In this document: positions 17,426 to 26,323 of the stretch, piece by piece | Layout of the letters: every line of letters begins with the position of its first letter | How positions within the stretch are numbered: position 1 is the first letter of the stretch | Position numbers and translations under genes: made by a program | Notes under the pieces: model-generated | What the model was told of the DNA's origin: nothing | Databases searched by the model: none | Seen by the model: only the letters and a program-made list of their open reading frames with translations | NCBI RefSeq assembly: GCF_017948595.1 | Contig: NZ_JAGFBV010000026.1 | Location: forward strand, 1 to 64,000 | DNA: 64,000 nt | DNA from: Flavobacterium geliluteum | GTDB taxonomy: Bacteria; Bacteroidota; Bacteroidia; Flavobacteriales; Flavobacteriaceae | Reading direction: 5' to 3'

Positions 17426-19314
17426 AAGGCAAACTTTTTATCAATATCTTCCACACGCATGGTGATGAAAGTTGGTTTTTGAAAAGGTGAAATATTAGGA
17501 TCTTTACAGGCAAACAACCCATTTACAATGTTGTCCTGTTCTTTTTCGGTTAAATAAGATCCAGTTTTAACTGCTAAAATTTTGGCCATAGATTTGGCTA
17601 TGGTATCATTTTGGCTGTAACTGCTCGCTGGAATTCCGTCTTGCAGATCACTCACCAACTGTTCGATTACAAGCGAAACTTCACTTTCGGTGATGTTTAC
17701 GGGAATTCCGGAAATCACCACATGATCACTTTGGGCTTCCTCAAAAACAAAACCTGTTGTGGCGAGTGAAGGTTTTAATTCTTCGATTAGTTTCATTTCG
17801 CTTGACGAGAAAAACAAATTTAAAGGAAATAACAATTGCTGGCTCAAAGCCTGATTAACCGTCATATTCAGCAAAAATTGTTCGTATAAAATACGCTCAT
17901 GCGCCCGCTTTTGATCGACAATGACCATTCCCGACTTTATTGGCGAAACAATATATTTTTTATGTATTTGATATGTTTTATGAATGGCCTGTTCTACCTC
18001 ATCATCATTAAATAATGACGAAGTTACCTCTTCGTTTTCGAACGTAAAAGGAGAACTTTCTATGGTATCTGTTTCCAGACCCACGTACAAACTTTCCCAG
18101 CTCGCTGTTGGCTCTACTCTTTTATTATATCCTGAATAGGAACCCGAACTAAAATTTCCTCCAGATCCAGAACTGGCTTTAGCATAATGCTGATTGGTTT
18201 TGTCATCTGTAAAAGGATTAAAAGTACCATCTACCTGAATAGTGGGTGTTTCTGCCTCTATATCTTTATAGTGATAAGGCGTGTCTAAATTGGCGTCACG
18301 ATCAAAATCTAAAACTGGCGCTACATTAAACTGACCTAAACTATGCTTTATCGAAGCTCTTAAAATCGCATATAAAGCCTGCTCATCATCAAACTTAATC
18401 TCTGTTTTGGTAGGATGAATGTTAATATCGATGGTGTTGGGCGGCACCTGCAAATACAAAAAATAGCTAGGTTGCGAGCCATCTTTAAGCAATCCGTCAT
18501 AAGCAGCCATCACAGCATGATGCAAATAACCACTTTTAATAAAACGATCGTTAACAAAAAAGAACTGCTCTCCCCTGTTTTTCTTGGCAAATTCAGGCTT
18601 ACAAACGAATCCCTGCACATTTATAATTTCGGTATCTTCATTGACCGGAACCAGTTTTTCATTGGTTTTACCTGCAAAAATCCCTACAACACGCTGGCGA
18701 TATCCAGCTGCCGGCAGATTGTACATTTCACTTCCGTTATGATAAAAGGTAAAATGAATATTGGGATGTGCCAAAGCTACACGCTGAAACTCATCCATAA
18801 CATGACGAAATTCTACCGTATCTGATTTTAAGAAATTTCGTCTGGCAGGAATATTAAAAAACAAATTTTTGACAGCAAAAGACGTTCCTTTTGGCAAAAC
18901 GGCAACTTCTTGCGACACAAATTTACTGCCTTCTATTACAATATGTGTTCCTAACTCTTCCTGATCCTGTTTGGTTTTCATTTCCATGTGGGCAATTGCC
19001 GCAATAGAAGCCAAAGCCTCACCTCGAAACCCTTTTGTATGTAGTGAAAATAAATCTTCGGCCTGACGAATTTTTGAGGTGGCATGACGTTCAAAACACA
19101 AACGAGCATCAGTAACACTCATTCCCATACCATTATCAATAACCTGAACCAGTGATTTTCCGGCATCTTTAATGATTAATTTAATGTCGGTTGCCTTTGC
19201 ATCAACAGCATTTTCCAGCAATTCTTTTACAACTGAAGCGGGTCTTTGAACCACTTCTCCAGCGGCAATTTGATTAGCAACGTGATCAGGAAGTAATTGA
19301 ATAATACTAGACAT
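17422..19314 (-). CDS. mutL: DNA mismatch repair protein MutL
   Basis: 630 residues. The N-terminal GHKL ATPase is intact (IAAGEVVQRPASVVKELLEN, DNGMGM, TKGFRGEALASI). The C-terminal dimerisation domain (about 430-630) is present, but endonuclease motifs are altered. Where DQHAxxE is expected the protein reads DQKRAHERILYE, and where CPHGRPT is expected it reads SPFQKPTF. This suggests a MutL without the latent nuclease, as in E. coli. It heads an operon with two rhomboids and an EEP protein. A TAAATTTG box lies at 19379-19386 on the minus strand. Confidence 0.95.
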   Translation of the reverse strand: MSSIIQLLPDHVANQIAAGEVVQRPASVVKELLENAVDAKATDIKLIIKDAGKSLVQVIDNGMGMSVTDARLCFERHATSKIRQAEDLFSLHTKGFRGEALASIAAIAHMEMKTKQDQEELGTHIVIEGSKFVSQEVAVLPKGTSFAVKNLFFNIPARRNFLKSDTVEFRHVMDEFQRVALAHPNIHFTFYHNGSEMYNLPAAGYRQRVVGIFAGKTNEKLVPVNEDTEIINVQGFVCKPEFAKKNRGEQFFFVNDRFIKSGYLHHAVMAAYDGLLKDGSQPSYFLYLQVPPNTIDINIHPTKTEIKFDDEQALYAILRASIKHSLGQFNVAPVLDFDRDANLDTPYHYKDIEAETPTIQVDGTFNPFTDDKTNQHYAKASSGSGGNFSSGSYSGYNKRVEPTASWESLYVGLETDTIESSPFTFENEEVTSSLFNDDEVEQAIHKTYQIHKKYIVSPIKSGMVIVDQKRAHERILYEQFLLNMTVNQALSQQLLFPLNLFFSSSEMKLIEELKPSLATTGFVFEEAQSDHVVISGIPVNITESEVSLVIEQLVSDLQDGIPASSYSQNDTIAKSMAKILAVKTGSYLTEKEQDNIVNGLFACKDPNISPFQKPTFITMRVEDIDKKFAL

Positions 19315-19378
19315 TGAAAATTTTTGATTGTCGATTAAAGATTTTTGATTTTTGATTTAAAATCTAAACCAAGGTGTA

Positions 19379-19386
19379 CAAATTTA
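19379..19386 (-). promoter_or_regulatory. -7 box of mutL (TAAATTTG)
   Basis: Minus-strand TAnnTTTG about 65 bp upstream of the mutL start; no -33 element recognised. Confidence 0.4.
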
Positions 19387-19434
19387 ATGAATTTCTATGG
19401 GCTTTCAGAATAAGTCTTGTCATAAAAAAAACAA

Positions 19435-19468
19435 AAAACCTACACTATTTTTACACAGCATAGGTTTT
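19435..19468 (-). terminator. Terminator after ribH
   Basis: On the minus strand AAAACCTA pairs with TAGGTTTT, followed by a T-rich tract. It separates ribH from mutL. Confidence 0.7.
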
Positions 19469-19490
19469 ATTATTTTAAAACAATGATGTT

Positions 19491-20063
19491 CTATTCGTTT
19501 TCTATTTTTATTGGAGTTTCTTCAATTTGAAGAGCCCCCGATGATAGCAACGGCTGATTAAAAGGATGTGACATAGAAGCCTGTTGACGAATGTAAGCCA
19601 TTTTGATAGCCGCAATCGCTGCTTCAGTTCCTTTGTTTCCGTGAATTCCTCCACTTCTGTCAATAGACTGTTGCATAGTATTGTCTGTCAAAACACAAAA
19701 AATAACCGGAATATCGGTTTGAACATTCAAGTCCTTAATTCCTTGCGTAACACCTTCGCAAACAAAATCAAAATGCTTTGTCTGCCCCTGAATTACACAT
19801 CCAATAACAATAACGGCATCTACATTTTGTGTTTGCAACATTTTTTTTGCGCCGTAAATCAGTTCAAAACTCCCCGGAACATTCCAACGAATAATTTGCT
19901 GGGCAGGAACTTCACAATCGATTAATGCTTCAAAAGCGCCTGTGTAAAGTCCTTCGGTTATGGTTTCGTTCCATTCAGAAACAACAATCCCAAATCGAAA
20001 ATCTTTCGCATTTGGGATCGTGTTTTTATCGTATTCTGATAAATTTTTATTTTCGGTAGCCAT
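19491..20063 (-). CDS. ribH: 6,7-dimethyl-8-ribityllumazine synthase
   Basis: 190 residues, longer than the usual 155 because of an N-terminal and a C-terminal extension. The core is standard: FGIVVSEWNETIT (substrate-binding Trp), VPGSFELIYGAKK, VIGCVIQGQTKHFDFVCEGV (catalytic His) and VLTDNTMQQSIDRSGG. It condenses the ribityl-diaminouracil with dihydroxybutanone phosphate in riboflavin synthesis. It lies downstream of the TPR gene on the same strand. No FMN riboswitch was recognised upstream. Confidence 0.96.
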   Translation of the reverse strand: MATENKNLSEYDKNTIPNAKDFRFGIVVSEWNETITEGLYTGAFEALIDCEVPAQQIIRWNVPGSFELIYGAKKMLQTQNVDAVIVIGCVIQGQTKHFDFVCEGVTQGIKDLNVQTDIPVIFCVLTDNTMQQSIDRSGGIHGNKGTEAAIAAIKMAYIRQQASMSHPFNQPLLSSGALQIEETPIKIENE

Positions 20064-20085
20064 CTGTATATTTTAGAATTAAGAT

Positions 20086-20126
20086 TTCAGATTGCAAAAA
20101 TACAAATCTAAAATCTAAAATCTGAA
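20086..20126. repeat. Small inverted repeat
   Basis: TTCAGATT and AATCTGAA flank AT-rich sequence with repeated ATCTAAA words, between the TPR gene and ribH. Similar words recur at 42124-42160. Confidence 0.45.
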
Positions 20127-20140
20127 CTCCATAAATTATA

Positions 20141-20923
20141 TTATTGCGCCAATCCAATTAAAGCATCAACAGAAGCTGCTTCTGGTGTTGCATCATAATT
20201 GTCTTTAATATCTGTAAAATATTTCAAAGCATCTTCTTTCTGACCTAAAGCCAAAGCCGTTTTCCCTGCTTTTAATAAAAAACGAGGCGTTGTAAAATCA
20301 TTTTTGTTAGATTCTGCTGCTTTTACATAATAGTCTAAAGCTTCTTTTTGCTTGTTTTTTTGAGAATATGCATCTCCAATTCCGCCTTTGGCCAGAGCAC
20401 TTAAAATTAAATCTTCCGATTTAAAATCACCTAAATATTTAATAGCTTCGTCAAATTTACCTGTATTTAGGTAAGCCATACCCGCATAATAATTAGCCAA
20501 ATTTCCAGCATCTGTACCAGAATATTCGTCAGCAATTTTTACAAATCCAAATTTTCCTTCAGAACCATTCAATGCCAATTTGTATAATGAATCGCTTGCT
20601 ACACCTTCTGTTGCTTTCTGAAAGTTTTGTTGTGCAACAAACATTTCGTTAGCAGCCTCATCTTGTTTAGGAGCTTCAATAAATTTTTGATAAGCCAAAT
20701 ATCCAATAGTTGCAACAGCAATACCAGCAACTAATCCAATAATAATTTTTTGATTTTTAGCAACCCAGTCTTCTGTTTTAGAAGCTGTTTCATCTAATTT
20801 TGAAAAAACACCAGCAGTTGTACTATCTTTCTCATCAATGATTACTTGTTGATCTTCGGTAACAACTTCTTTAACTTCCTTTTCTTTTGGTGTTTTATAT
20901 CCTCTTTTATTGTAAGTAGCCAT
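20141..20923 (-). CDS. Membrane-anchored tetratricopeptide repeat protein
   Basis: 260 residues. A basic, charged N-terminus is followed by one membrane helix (about 58-80: IIIGLVAGIAVATIGYLAY) and a periplasmic-side TPR array (NLANYYAGMAYLNTGKFDEA, GIGDAYSQKNKQKEALDYY, LLKAGKTALALGQKEDAL). The topology resembles YfgM, a chaperone partner of the Sec translocon in other bacteria; that role is inference only. A TATTTTTG box on the minus strand (20946-20953) suggests a promoter. Confidence 0.8.
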   Translation of the reverse strand: MATYNKRGYKTPKEKEVKEVVTEDQQVIIDEKDSTTAGVFSKLDETASKTEDWVAKNQKIIIGLVAGIAVATIGYLAYQKFIEAPKQDEAANEMFVAQQNFQKATEGVASDSLYKLALNGSEGKFGFVKIADEYSGTDAGNLANYYAGMAYLNTGKFDEAIKYLGDFKSEDLILSALAKGGIGDAYSQKNKQKEALDYYVKAAESNKNDFTTPRFLLKAGKTALALGQKEDALKYFTDIKDNYDATPEAASVDALIGLAQ

Positions 20924-20945
20924 TTAAAATTAATTTAGTGAACGG

Positions 20946-20953
20946 CAAAAATA
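20946..20953 (-). promoter_or_regulatory. -7 box (TATTTTTG)
   Basis: Minus-strand TAnnTTTG 22 bp before the TPR-protein start codon. Confidence 0.5.
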
Positions 20954-21166
20954 AAATTTTTATTGAAACTGAAGTATAAAAAATCAACTTTATAGCTAAT
21001 TTTATAAAAAATAATTCGATTATCAAGAAGTTGTTTCATTTAGACAGTAAAATAATTCATCTTCAAAAAGCCCAAAAGCCCATTATATCGATAATTTTCA
21101 ATAATTTGCACCCTCAAATTACTACGGCTCTAAAACGCCAAACATTACCATTTCAGTCCCTTAAAA

Positions 21167-22246
21167 ATGCATTTAAACAAAATTTCTTTATTCAATTATA
21201 AAAATTTCTCCGAAGCCAGTTTCGAATTCGACCACAAAATCAATTGTTTTGTTGGAAAAAACGGAATCGGAAAGACAAATGTGCTCGATGCAATTTATCA
21301 TTTGGCATACGGAAAAAGCTATTTTAATCCGTTGGCGGTGCAAAACATCAAACACGGTGAAGAGTTTTTTGTAATTGATGCCGAACTCGAAAAAAATGAA
21401 AGAACCGAGCAAATTGTATGCAGTTTAAAAAAAGGGCAAAAGAAAATCTTAAAAAGAAACGGAAAAGCCTACGATAAATTCTCAGACCACATTGGTTTTA
21501 TTCCTCTGGTGATTATTTCGCCTGCCGATCGCGATTTAATTGTAGAAGGAAGCGAAACCCGTCGTAAATTTATGGACAGTGTGATCTCGCAACTCGATAC
21601 GACTTATTTGCATCAGCTCATTCAATACCAAAAAATAATTGTGCAGCGCAACGCTCTGCTCAAATATTTTGCCCTCAATCATACTTTTGACAACGATACC
21701 TTGTCTATATATAATGAGCAGCTAAACGGCATCGGACAATCTATTTTTGAAAAACGAAAAGAATTCCTTGCACAATTTATACCTATATTTAAGGCACACC
21801 ACCAAGCAATAACAGGCGCCGAAGAATCGGTGCAATTGGTTTACGAAAGTCATTTGTATGAAAAAGACTTACTGACGCTTTTACAAGAAAACATCAACAA
21901 AGACAGAGCATTGCATTATACAAGCGTAGGCATTCACAAAGACGATTTATCTTTTGAAATTGATTCGCATCCCATAAAAAAATTCGGCTCACAAGGTCAG
22001 CAAAAGTCATTTTTAATTGCTTTAAAATTAGCACAATTTGAATTTTTGAAAAAACAAAGTGGTGTAAAACCTATCTTGCTCTTTGATGATATTTTTGACA
22101 AATTAGACGAAAGCCGCGTTGCTAAAATTGTCGAAATGGTCAACAGCGAAACTTTTGGCCAGTTATTCATTTCAGACACACATCCCGAAAGAACAGAAGC
22201 CATTGTAAAATCGACGCATCAGAGTTACAAAATATTCAATTTGTGA
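21167..22246 (+). CDS. recF: DNA replication and repair protein RecF
   Basis: 359 residues. Walker [21 protein letters not shown] lies near residue 30, the ABC signature [17 protein letters not shown] near 280 and Walker [13 protein letters not shown] near 305, with a coiled-coil region between. It loads RecA at gaps with RecO and RecR. Divergent from the TPR gene. Not next to dnaN or gyrB as in many bacteria. Confidence 0.96.
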   Translation: MHLNKISLFNYKNFSEASFEFDHKINCFVGKNGIGKTNVLDAIYHLAYGKSYFNPLAVQNIKHGEEFFVIDAELEKNERTEQIVCSLKKGQKKILKRNGKAYDKFSDHIGFIPLVIISPADRDLIVEGSETRRKFMDSVISQLDTTYLHQLIQYQKIIVQRNALLKYFALNHTFDNDTLSIYNEQLNGIGQSIFEKRKEFLAQFIPIFKAHHQAITGAEESVQLVYESHLYEKDLLTLLQENINKDRALHYTSVGIHKDDLSFEIDSHPIKKFGSQGQQKSFLIALKLAQFEFLKKQSGVKPILLFDDIFDKLDESRVAKIVEMVNSETFGQLFISDTHPERTEAIVKSTHQSYKIFNL

Positions 22247-22319
22247 TTTAGTAAATTTTAAAAATCATTACTTTAGCGAAAGCAAAATTTTAAAAAAACA
22301 ACTGCAATAAATACTCAAT

Positions 22320-22997
22320 ATGCTAACGAAAGAATCATTGCAATTTTTAGACGATTTAAAAAAGAACAATAATAGAGATTGGTTTCAAGACCAAAAAAAA
22401 CGATACGAGATTTTCAAGAAAGACTATCACCAATTGGTGCAAGACTTTCTGGATGCGATGAAACCGCTGGACCCATCTTTAGAATTATTAGAAGTTAAAA
22501 ATTGCACATTCAGAATCAATCGTGACATTCGTTTTTCTAAAGACAAATCACCTTATAAAGCACATTTAGGCATTTGGCTCTCGTCTGGCGCTAAAGGTCA
22601 AAATCGTTCTGGTTATTACCTTCATATCGAAAAAGGGGCGAGTTTTATCGCTGGAGGATTTTATTCGCCTGAAGCGGAAGAACTAAAAAAAGTACGCAAA
22701 GAAATTGCTTTTTTTTACGATGATTTAGAAGCTATTCTGAACGATAAAAACTTCAAAAAAGAGTTTGGCAGTTTGGATGTTAACGAAAGTAATGCGCTTA
22801 AAAATCCGCCAAGAGGTTACGAAAAAGACCATCCTGCAATTGAGTTCTTAAAACTAAAAAGCTTTACGGCTGCTCAAAAATTTGATATTTCAGAAGTCAC
22901 TCAAAAAGATTTTGTGACCAAAATGAGTCAGAGATTAATCGCTTTAAAACCTCTGAACGAATTCATCAATCGCGCTTTAGAAACAGAAGAATTTTAA
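22320..22997 (+). CDS. DUF2461 domain-containing protein
   Basis: 225 residues matching DUF2461 over its length: LDDLKKNNNRDWFQDQKKRY at the start, FRINRDIRFSKDKSPYKAH in the middle and GGFYSPEAEELKKVRKEI. The family (TIGR02453) is widespread and of unknown function; it is cytosolic, with no signal peptide. It is a single gene downstream of recF with a 73-bp gap. Confidence 0.88.
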   Translation: MLTKESLQFLDDLKKNNNRDWFQDQKKRYEIFKKDYHQLVQDFLDAMKPLDPSLELLEVKNCTFRINRDIRFSKDKSPYKAHLGIWLSSGAKGQNRSGYYLHIEKGASFIAGGFYSPEAEELKKVRKEIAFFYDDLEAILNDKNFKKEFGSLDVNESNALKNPPRGYEKDHPAIEFLKLKSFTAAQKFDISEVTQKDFVTKMSQRLIALKPLNEFINRALETEEF

Positions 22998-23011
22998 ATT
23001 TTAAAAAGGTC

Positions 23012-23062
23012 GCCACTGATTTGAAGGATTCGCACACATTAAAAAATCTTTTAATCTGTGGC
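23012..23062. repeat. GCCAC-type dispersed inverted repeat
   Basis: GCCACTGATTTGAAGGATT and AATCTTTTAATCTGTGGC form an imperfect palindrome ending in GTGGCAAAA. The same plan is seen at 41066-41150. Confidence 0.65.
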
Positions 23063-23079
23063 AAAAAACAAATCACTTG

Positions 23080-24129
23080 ATGAACAAAAGGAAAATACTT
23101 TTTCTTGGAGAATCTTACCGAGCAGACGCCATTACTTGGATGAAGGGCCTGAAAGAATTTGGCGATTTTGAAATTTGCACCTGGGAACTGCAAACTCCAA
23201 ACAGCAAGAAATTCAAACGAATTCTCGAATACCTCTTTGCTCCTATTTCGATTCGAAAAACCATTCGAAAAGAACAGCCCGACATGATTATTGCCGAGCG
23301 CACCACCAGTTACGGCTTTCTCGCTGCTATTTCTGGTATGAAAACCATTGCTATTGCCCAACAAGGCCGCACCGATTTATGGCCGGAAGGTTCTTTTTTA
23401 TATCCTTTCAAGAAATTAATACAAAAACATGCCTTCAAAAAAGCACATTTAATTCACGCTTGGGGCCCCGTCATGACCGTTTCTATGAAAGCCATTGGTG
23501 TTGATATGCGCAAAGTTTTGGTGCTTCCAAAAGGAATTGACTTATCGCTTTTTACACCTTCGATCAATACTTCAAACAAAATCGAAGCCATTGTCACCCG
23601 CTCTTTACAGCCCGAATACCGCCATGAAATTATCCTGAAAGCTTTCGGAATTTTACATCAGAAACAAATTGACTTTTCGCTGACAATTGTGGGAGATGGA
23701 AGTCGTTTGCAATTTCTGAAAGATTTAGCCACAGCATTACAAATTGACAACAAGGTGATTTTTACTGGAAGAATTCCTAATACAACCCTTCCTAAATTAT
23801 TACAAGAATCGAATATTTATATCAGCATGCCCACTACAGAAGGAGTTTCGGCTTCTTTATTTGAAGCAATGGCTTGTTGTACTTACCCTATCGTTTCAGA
23901 CATTCCTGGAAATCAAAGTTGGATTACACACGGACAAAACGGACAATTGATTGAAATTGACAATATCGAAAAACTTGCCGAAGCATTGGTATTGACTTTT
24001 GAAAATTCCGCTTCCCGAAATCAGGCCATTCTACAAAACAGAAAGTTTGTTGAAGAAAACGCAAATTATGATCTTAACATGAAAATCATTTCTGAACAAT
24101 ATCATGCATTGTTGAATTTGCAAAAATAA
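23080..24129 (+). CDS. Glycosyltransferase family 4 protein
   Basis: 349 residues from the ATG at 23080 (an in-frame TTG precedes it by one codon). It has the GT-B fold: EQPDMIIAERTTSYGFLAAI in the N-terminal lobe, KGIDLSLFTPS, IVGDGSRLQFLKDLA, VIFTGRIPNTTLPKLL and the donor-binding PTTEGVSASLFEAMAC. It transfers a sugar from a nucleotide donor to an unknown acceptor. It is not in an obvious polysaccharide cluster. Confidence 0.88.
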   Translation: MNKRKILFLGESYRADAITWMKGLKEFGDFEICTWELQTPNSKKFKRILEYLFAPISIRKTIRKEQPDMIIAERTTSYGFLAAISGMKTIAIAQQGRTDLWPEGSFLYPFKKLIQKHAFKKAHLIHAWGPVMTVSMKAIGVDMRKVLVLPKGIDLSLFTPSINTSNKIEAIVTRSLQPEYRHEIILKAFGILHQKQIDFSLTIVGDGSRLQFLKDLATALQIDNKVIFTGRIPNTTLPKLLQESNIYISMPTTEGVSASLFEAMACCTYPIVSDIPGNQSWITHGQNGQLIEIDNIEKLAEALVLTFENSASRNQAILQNRKFVEENANYDLNMKIISEQYHALLNLQK

Positions 24130-24213
24130 TAGCGTCTGAAAACAATATGTGATGAAATTAATTCACATGTTTAAACTTCAATAATAATAACATCCACAGA
24201 CCGCAGAAGTATC

Positions 24214-24252
24214 CAACTTCATTTTGAACACAAACAACTTCATTTTGAACAC
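24214..24252. promoter_or_regulatory. Tandem 18-bp direct repeat, probable AraC-type operator
   Basis: The 18-bp word CAACTTCATTTTGAACAC occurs twice without change at 24214-24231 and 24235-24252, spaced 21 bp start to start, so both copies lie on the same face of the helix. It ends about 20 bp before the degenerate -7 box of the reductase gene. Tandem direct half-sites one or two turns apart are typical of AraC-family activators, and an AraC-type regulator lies one gene downstream. Confidence 0.75.
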
Positions 24253-24306
24253 GTATACGCTAGATAAACTGCTGACTTTTGTACTTCACAATTAAAGTAA
24301 AAAAAG

Positions 24307-25347
24307 ATGAAGTACAAAATTTTAGGAAATACAGGATTGAAAGTTTCAACACTTTGTTTGGGCACAATGAATTACGGAGGAAAAGGTTTCTTTGGCTACA
24401 TGGGCAATCTTGATCAGAAAGCAGTTGATGAACAAATAAAAACCGTAACAGAAGCTGGCGTAAACTTTATTGACACCGCAAATATTTATTCAGAAGGGCT
24501 TTCTGAGACGATGATCGGACAGGCCATCAAAAATCTTTCGATCAACAGAGACGATTTGGTTTTGGCTACCAAAGTCAGAGGTTCAATGGGTAATGGCGAA
24601 AACGACAGAGGACTTTCAAAAAAACACATTATTCAGCAAGTCGAAGCCAGCCTAAAAAGACTCGGCACCGACTATATTGATCTTTATCAAATTCACACAG
24701 CCGATCCTTTAACGCCCATCGAAGAAACCATTAAAACACTAGACGATTTAGTACGAAGCGGCAAAATAAGATACTTTGGTGCTAGCAACATGTCGGCTTG
24801 GCAATTAATGAAAGGTGTGGGATATTCGCACTACAATCATTTGGATAAATTTGCCTCTCTTCAAGCCAATTACTCCTTAGATGTAAGAGATGCAGAACGA
24901 GAAATTGTACCAATGCTCCTTGACCAAAAAGTAGGTTTAATGGTTTGGAGCCCTTTAAGTGGTGGCTTGCTTACAGGCAAATACACCAGAAACGGAAGCA
25001 ACCAAGAAGGCCGATTAAACAATTTTCCGTTCCCTCCTTTTCACGAAGACAGAGCCTACGATGTTTTAGACGTACTGATACCAATGGCAGAGCAAAAAAA
25101 GGTTTCAGTTTCTCAACTGGCATTGGCGTGGTTATTACATCAGCCCGTTGTAAGCAGCGTGATTATTGGTGCTACCAAATTACATCAGCTTCAGGACAAT
25201 CTAAAAGCGGTTGCGGTTACATTTACAAAAGAAGAATTAGATTTGTTAAACGAAGTCAGCAAATTGCCTGTAGAATATCCTGCAAATGTTTTAGAAATCA
25301 TGACGATGGACAGAAGTAGTGCAGGAGTTGATTTTTTAAATGCTTAA
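24307..25347 (+). CDS. Aldo/keto reductase
   Basis: 346 residues, a full (alpha/beta)8 barrel. The catalytic tetrad is visible: Asp and Tyr in FIDTANIYSEG, Lys in LVLATKVRG, and His in LYQIHTADP. The cofactor-binding WSPLSGGLLTGKY and a C-terminal VVSSVIIGATKLHQLQDN are typical. It reduces carbonyls with NADPH; substrate unknown. It lies between a tandem operator and an AraC regulator, suggesting a small inducible unit. Confidence 0.94.
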   Translation: MKYKILGNTGLKVSTLCLGTMNYGGKGFFGYMGNLDQKAVDEQIKTVTEAGVNFIDTANIYSEGLSETMIGQAIKNLSINRDDLVLATKVRGSMGNGENDRGLSKKHIIQQVEASLKRLGTDYIDLYQIHTADPLTPIEETIKTLDDLVRSGKIRYFGASNMSAWQLMKGVGYSHYNHLDKFASLQANYSLDVRDAEREIVPMLLDQKVGLMVWSPLSGGLLTGKYTRNGSNQEGRLNNFPFPPFHEDRAYDVLDVLIPMAEQKKVSVSQLALAWLLHQPVVSSVIIGATKLHQLQDNLKAVAVTFTKEELDLLNEVSKLPVEYPANVLEIMTMDRSSAGVDFLNA

Positions 25348-25358
25348 ATTTACATACT

Positions 25359-25386
25359 AGCAGGCAGTAAAATAATGCTGCCTGCT
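25359..25386 (+). terminator. Perfect hairpin between reductase and AraC gene
   Basis: AGCAGGCAG and CTGCCTGCT form a perfect 9-bp stem with a 10-base loop, followed by CATTTTTG. It could end the reductase transcript. It also sits only 8 bp before the regulator's start codon. Confidence 0.75.
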
Positions 25387-25394
25387 CATTTTTG

Positions 25395-26312
25395 ATGATG
25401 AAAAACACAGAACAAAACATAAAAAAAATTGTTTCGGTAAAAGAATTACACACTTTTATGGGCTTACCAAGTCCCTTAAATCCTTTAATTACCATAATTG
25501 ATCATGCTCAAACCCAAAAAAACAATCTGCCTTCGTCTCAAAAACTGCTTTTAGATTTTTATAATATATCCATCAAACGAAGTTTTAAAGGAAAATTAAA
25601 ATACGGCAAAAATCGCTATGATTTTGACGATGGCACAATGTCTTTTATTGCGCCCAACCAAATCATTAGCGTCGATAACGAAGAGGATAGAAACACAGAT
25701 GGCTGGTCATTATTGTTCCATCCTGACCTCATCAGGCAATATCCGTTGGGCAAGGCAATCAAAAATTACGGCTTTTTTTCTTACGGAGTAAACGAAGCAC
25801 TGCATCTTTCAGAAGAGGAAGAAAAAACGTTGGAAGCCCTTGTGCAAAACATACAAAAAGAAATAAATTCGAGATTAGATAATTTTAGTCAAGACGTGAT
25901 CGTCTCCAATCTCGAGTTACTTTTAAGTTACTGCAACCGTTTCTACAACAGGCAATTTATTACCCGAAAAATGGCAACCAATGACTTGCTAACCAACTTT
26001 GAGCATCTTTTAGAAAATTATTTTAGTGATAATTCCGATTTAAAATTACCAACGGTCGAAAAACTAGCCACCGAACTCCATGTTTCTTCTTCTTATTTAA
26101 GTGATATGTTGCGAAACCTCACAGGACAAAATACGCAACAACACATACATGATAAACTTATCGAAAAAGCAAAAGAAATTCTAACTACCACCAATTTGAC
26201 TGTTAGTGAAATTGCCTACCATTTAGGTTTTGAATACCCACAATCTTTCAGCAAATTATTCAAAACCAAAACCAATTTAACACCAATCGAATACCGACAA
26301 AGTTATAACTAA
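25395..26312 (+). CDS. AraC family transcriptional regulator
   Basis: 305 residues from the ATG at 25395 (ATG at 25398 is also possible). The N-terminal 190 residues are a cupin-type sensing domain with FIAPNQIISVD. The C-terminal AraC domain carries two helix-turn-helices: VEKLATELHVSSSYLSDML with TGQNTQQHIHDKLIEKAK, and TVSEIAYHLGFEYPQSFSKLF with KTKTNLTPIEYRQS. It is likely to control the aldo/keto reductase upstream through the tandem direct repeats at 24214-24252; this is inferred from position. Confidence 0.94.
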   Translation: MMKNTEQNIKKIVSVKELHTFMGLPSPLNPLITIIDHAQTQKNNLPSSQKLLLDFYNISIKRSFKGKLKYGKNRYDFDDGTMSFIAPNQIISVDNEEDRNTDGWSLLFHPDLIRQYPLGKAIKNYGFFSYGVNEALHLSEEEEKTLEALVQNIQKEINSRLDNFSQDVIVSNLELLLSYCNRFYNRQFITRKMATNDLLTNFEHLLENYFSDNSDLKLPTVEKLATELHVSSSYLSDMLRNLTGQNTQQHIHDKLIEKAKEILTTTNLTVSEIAYHLGFEYPQSFSKLFKTKTNLTPIEYRQSYN

Positions 26313-26323
26313 AAAATATAGTT

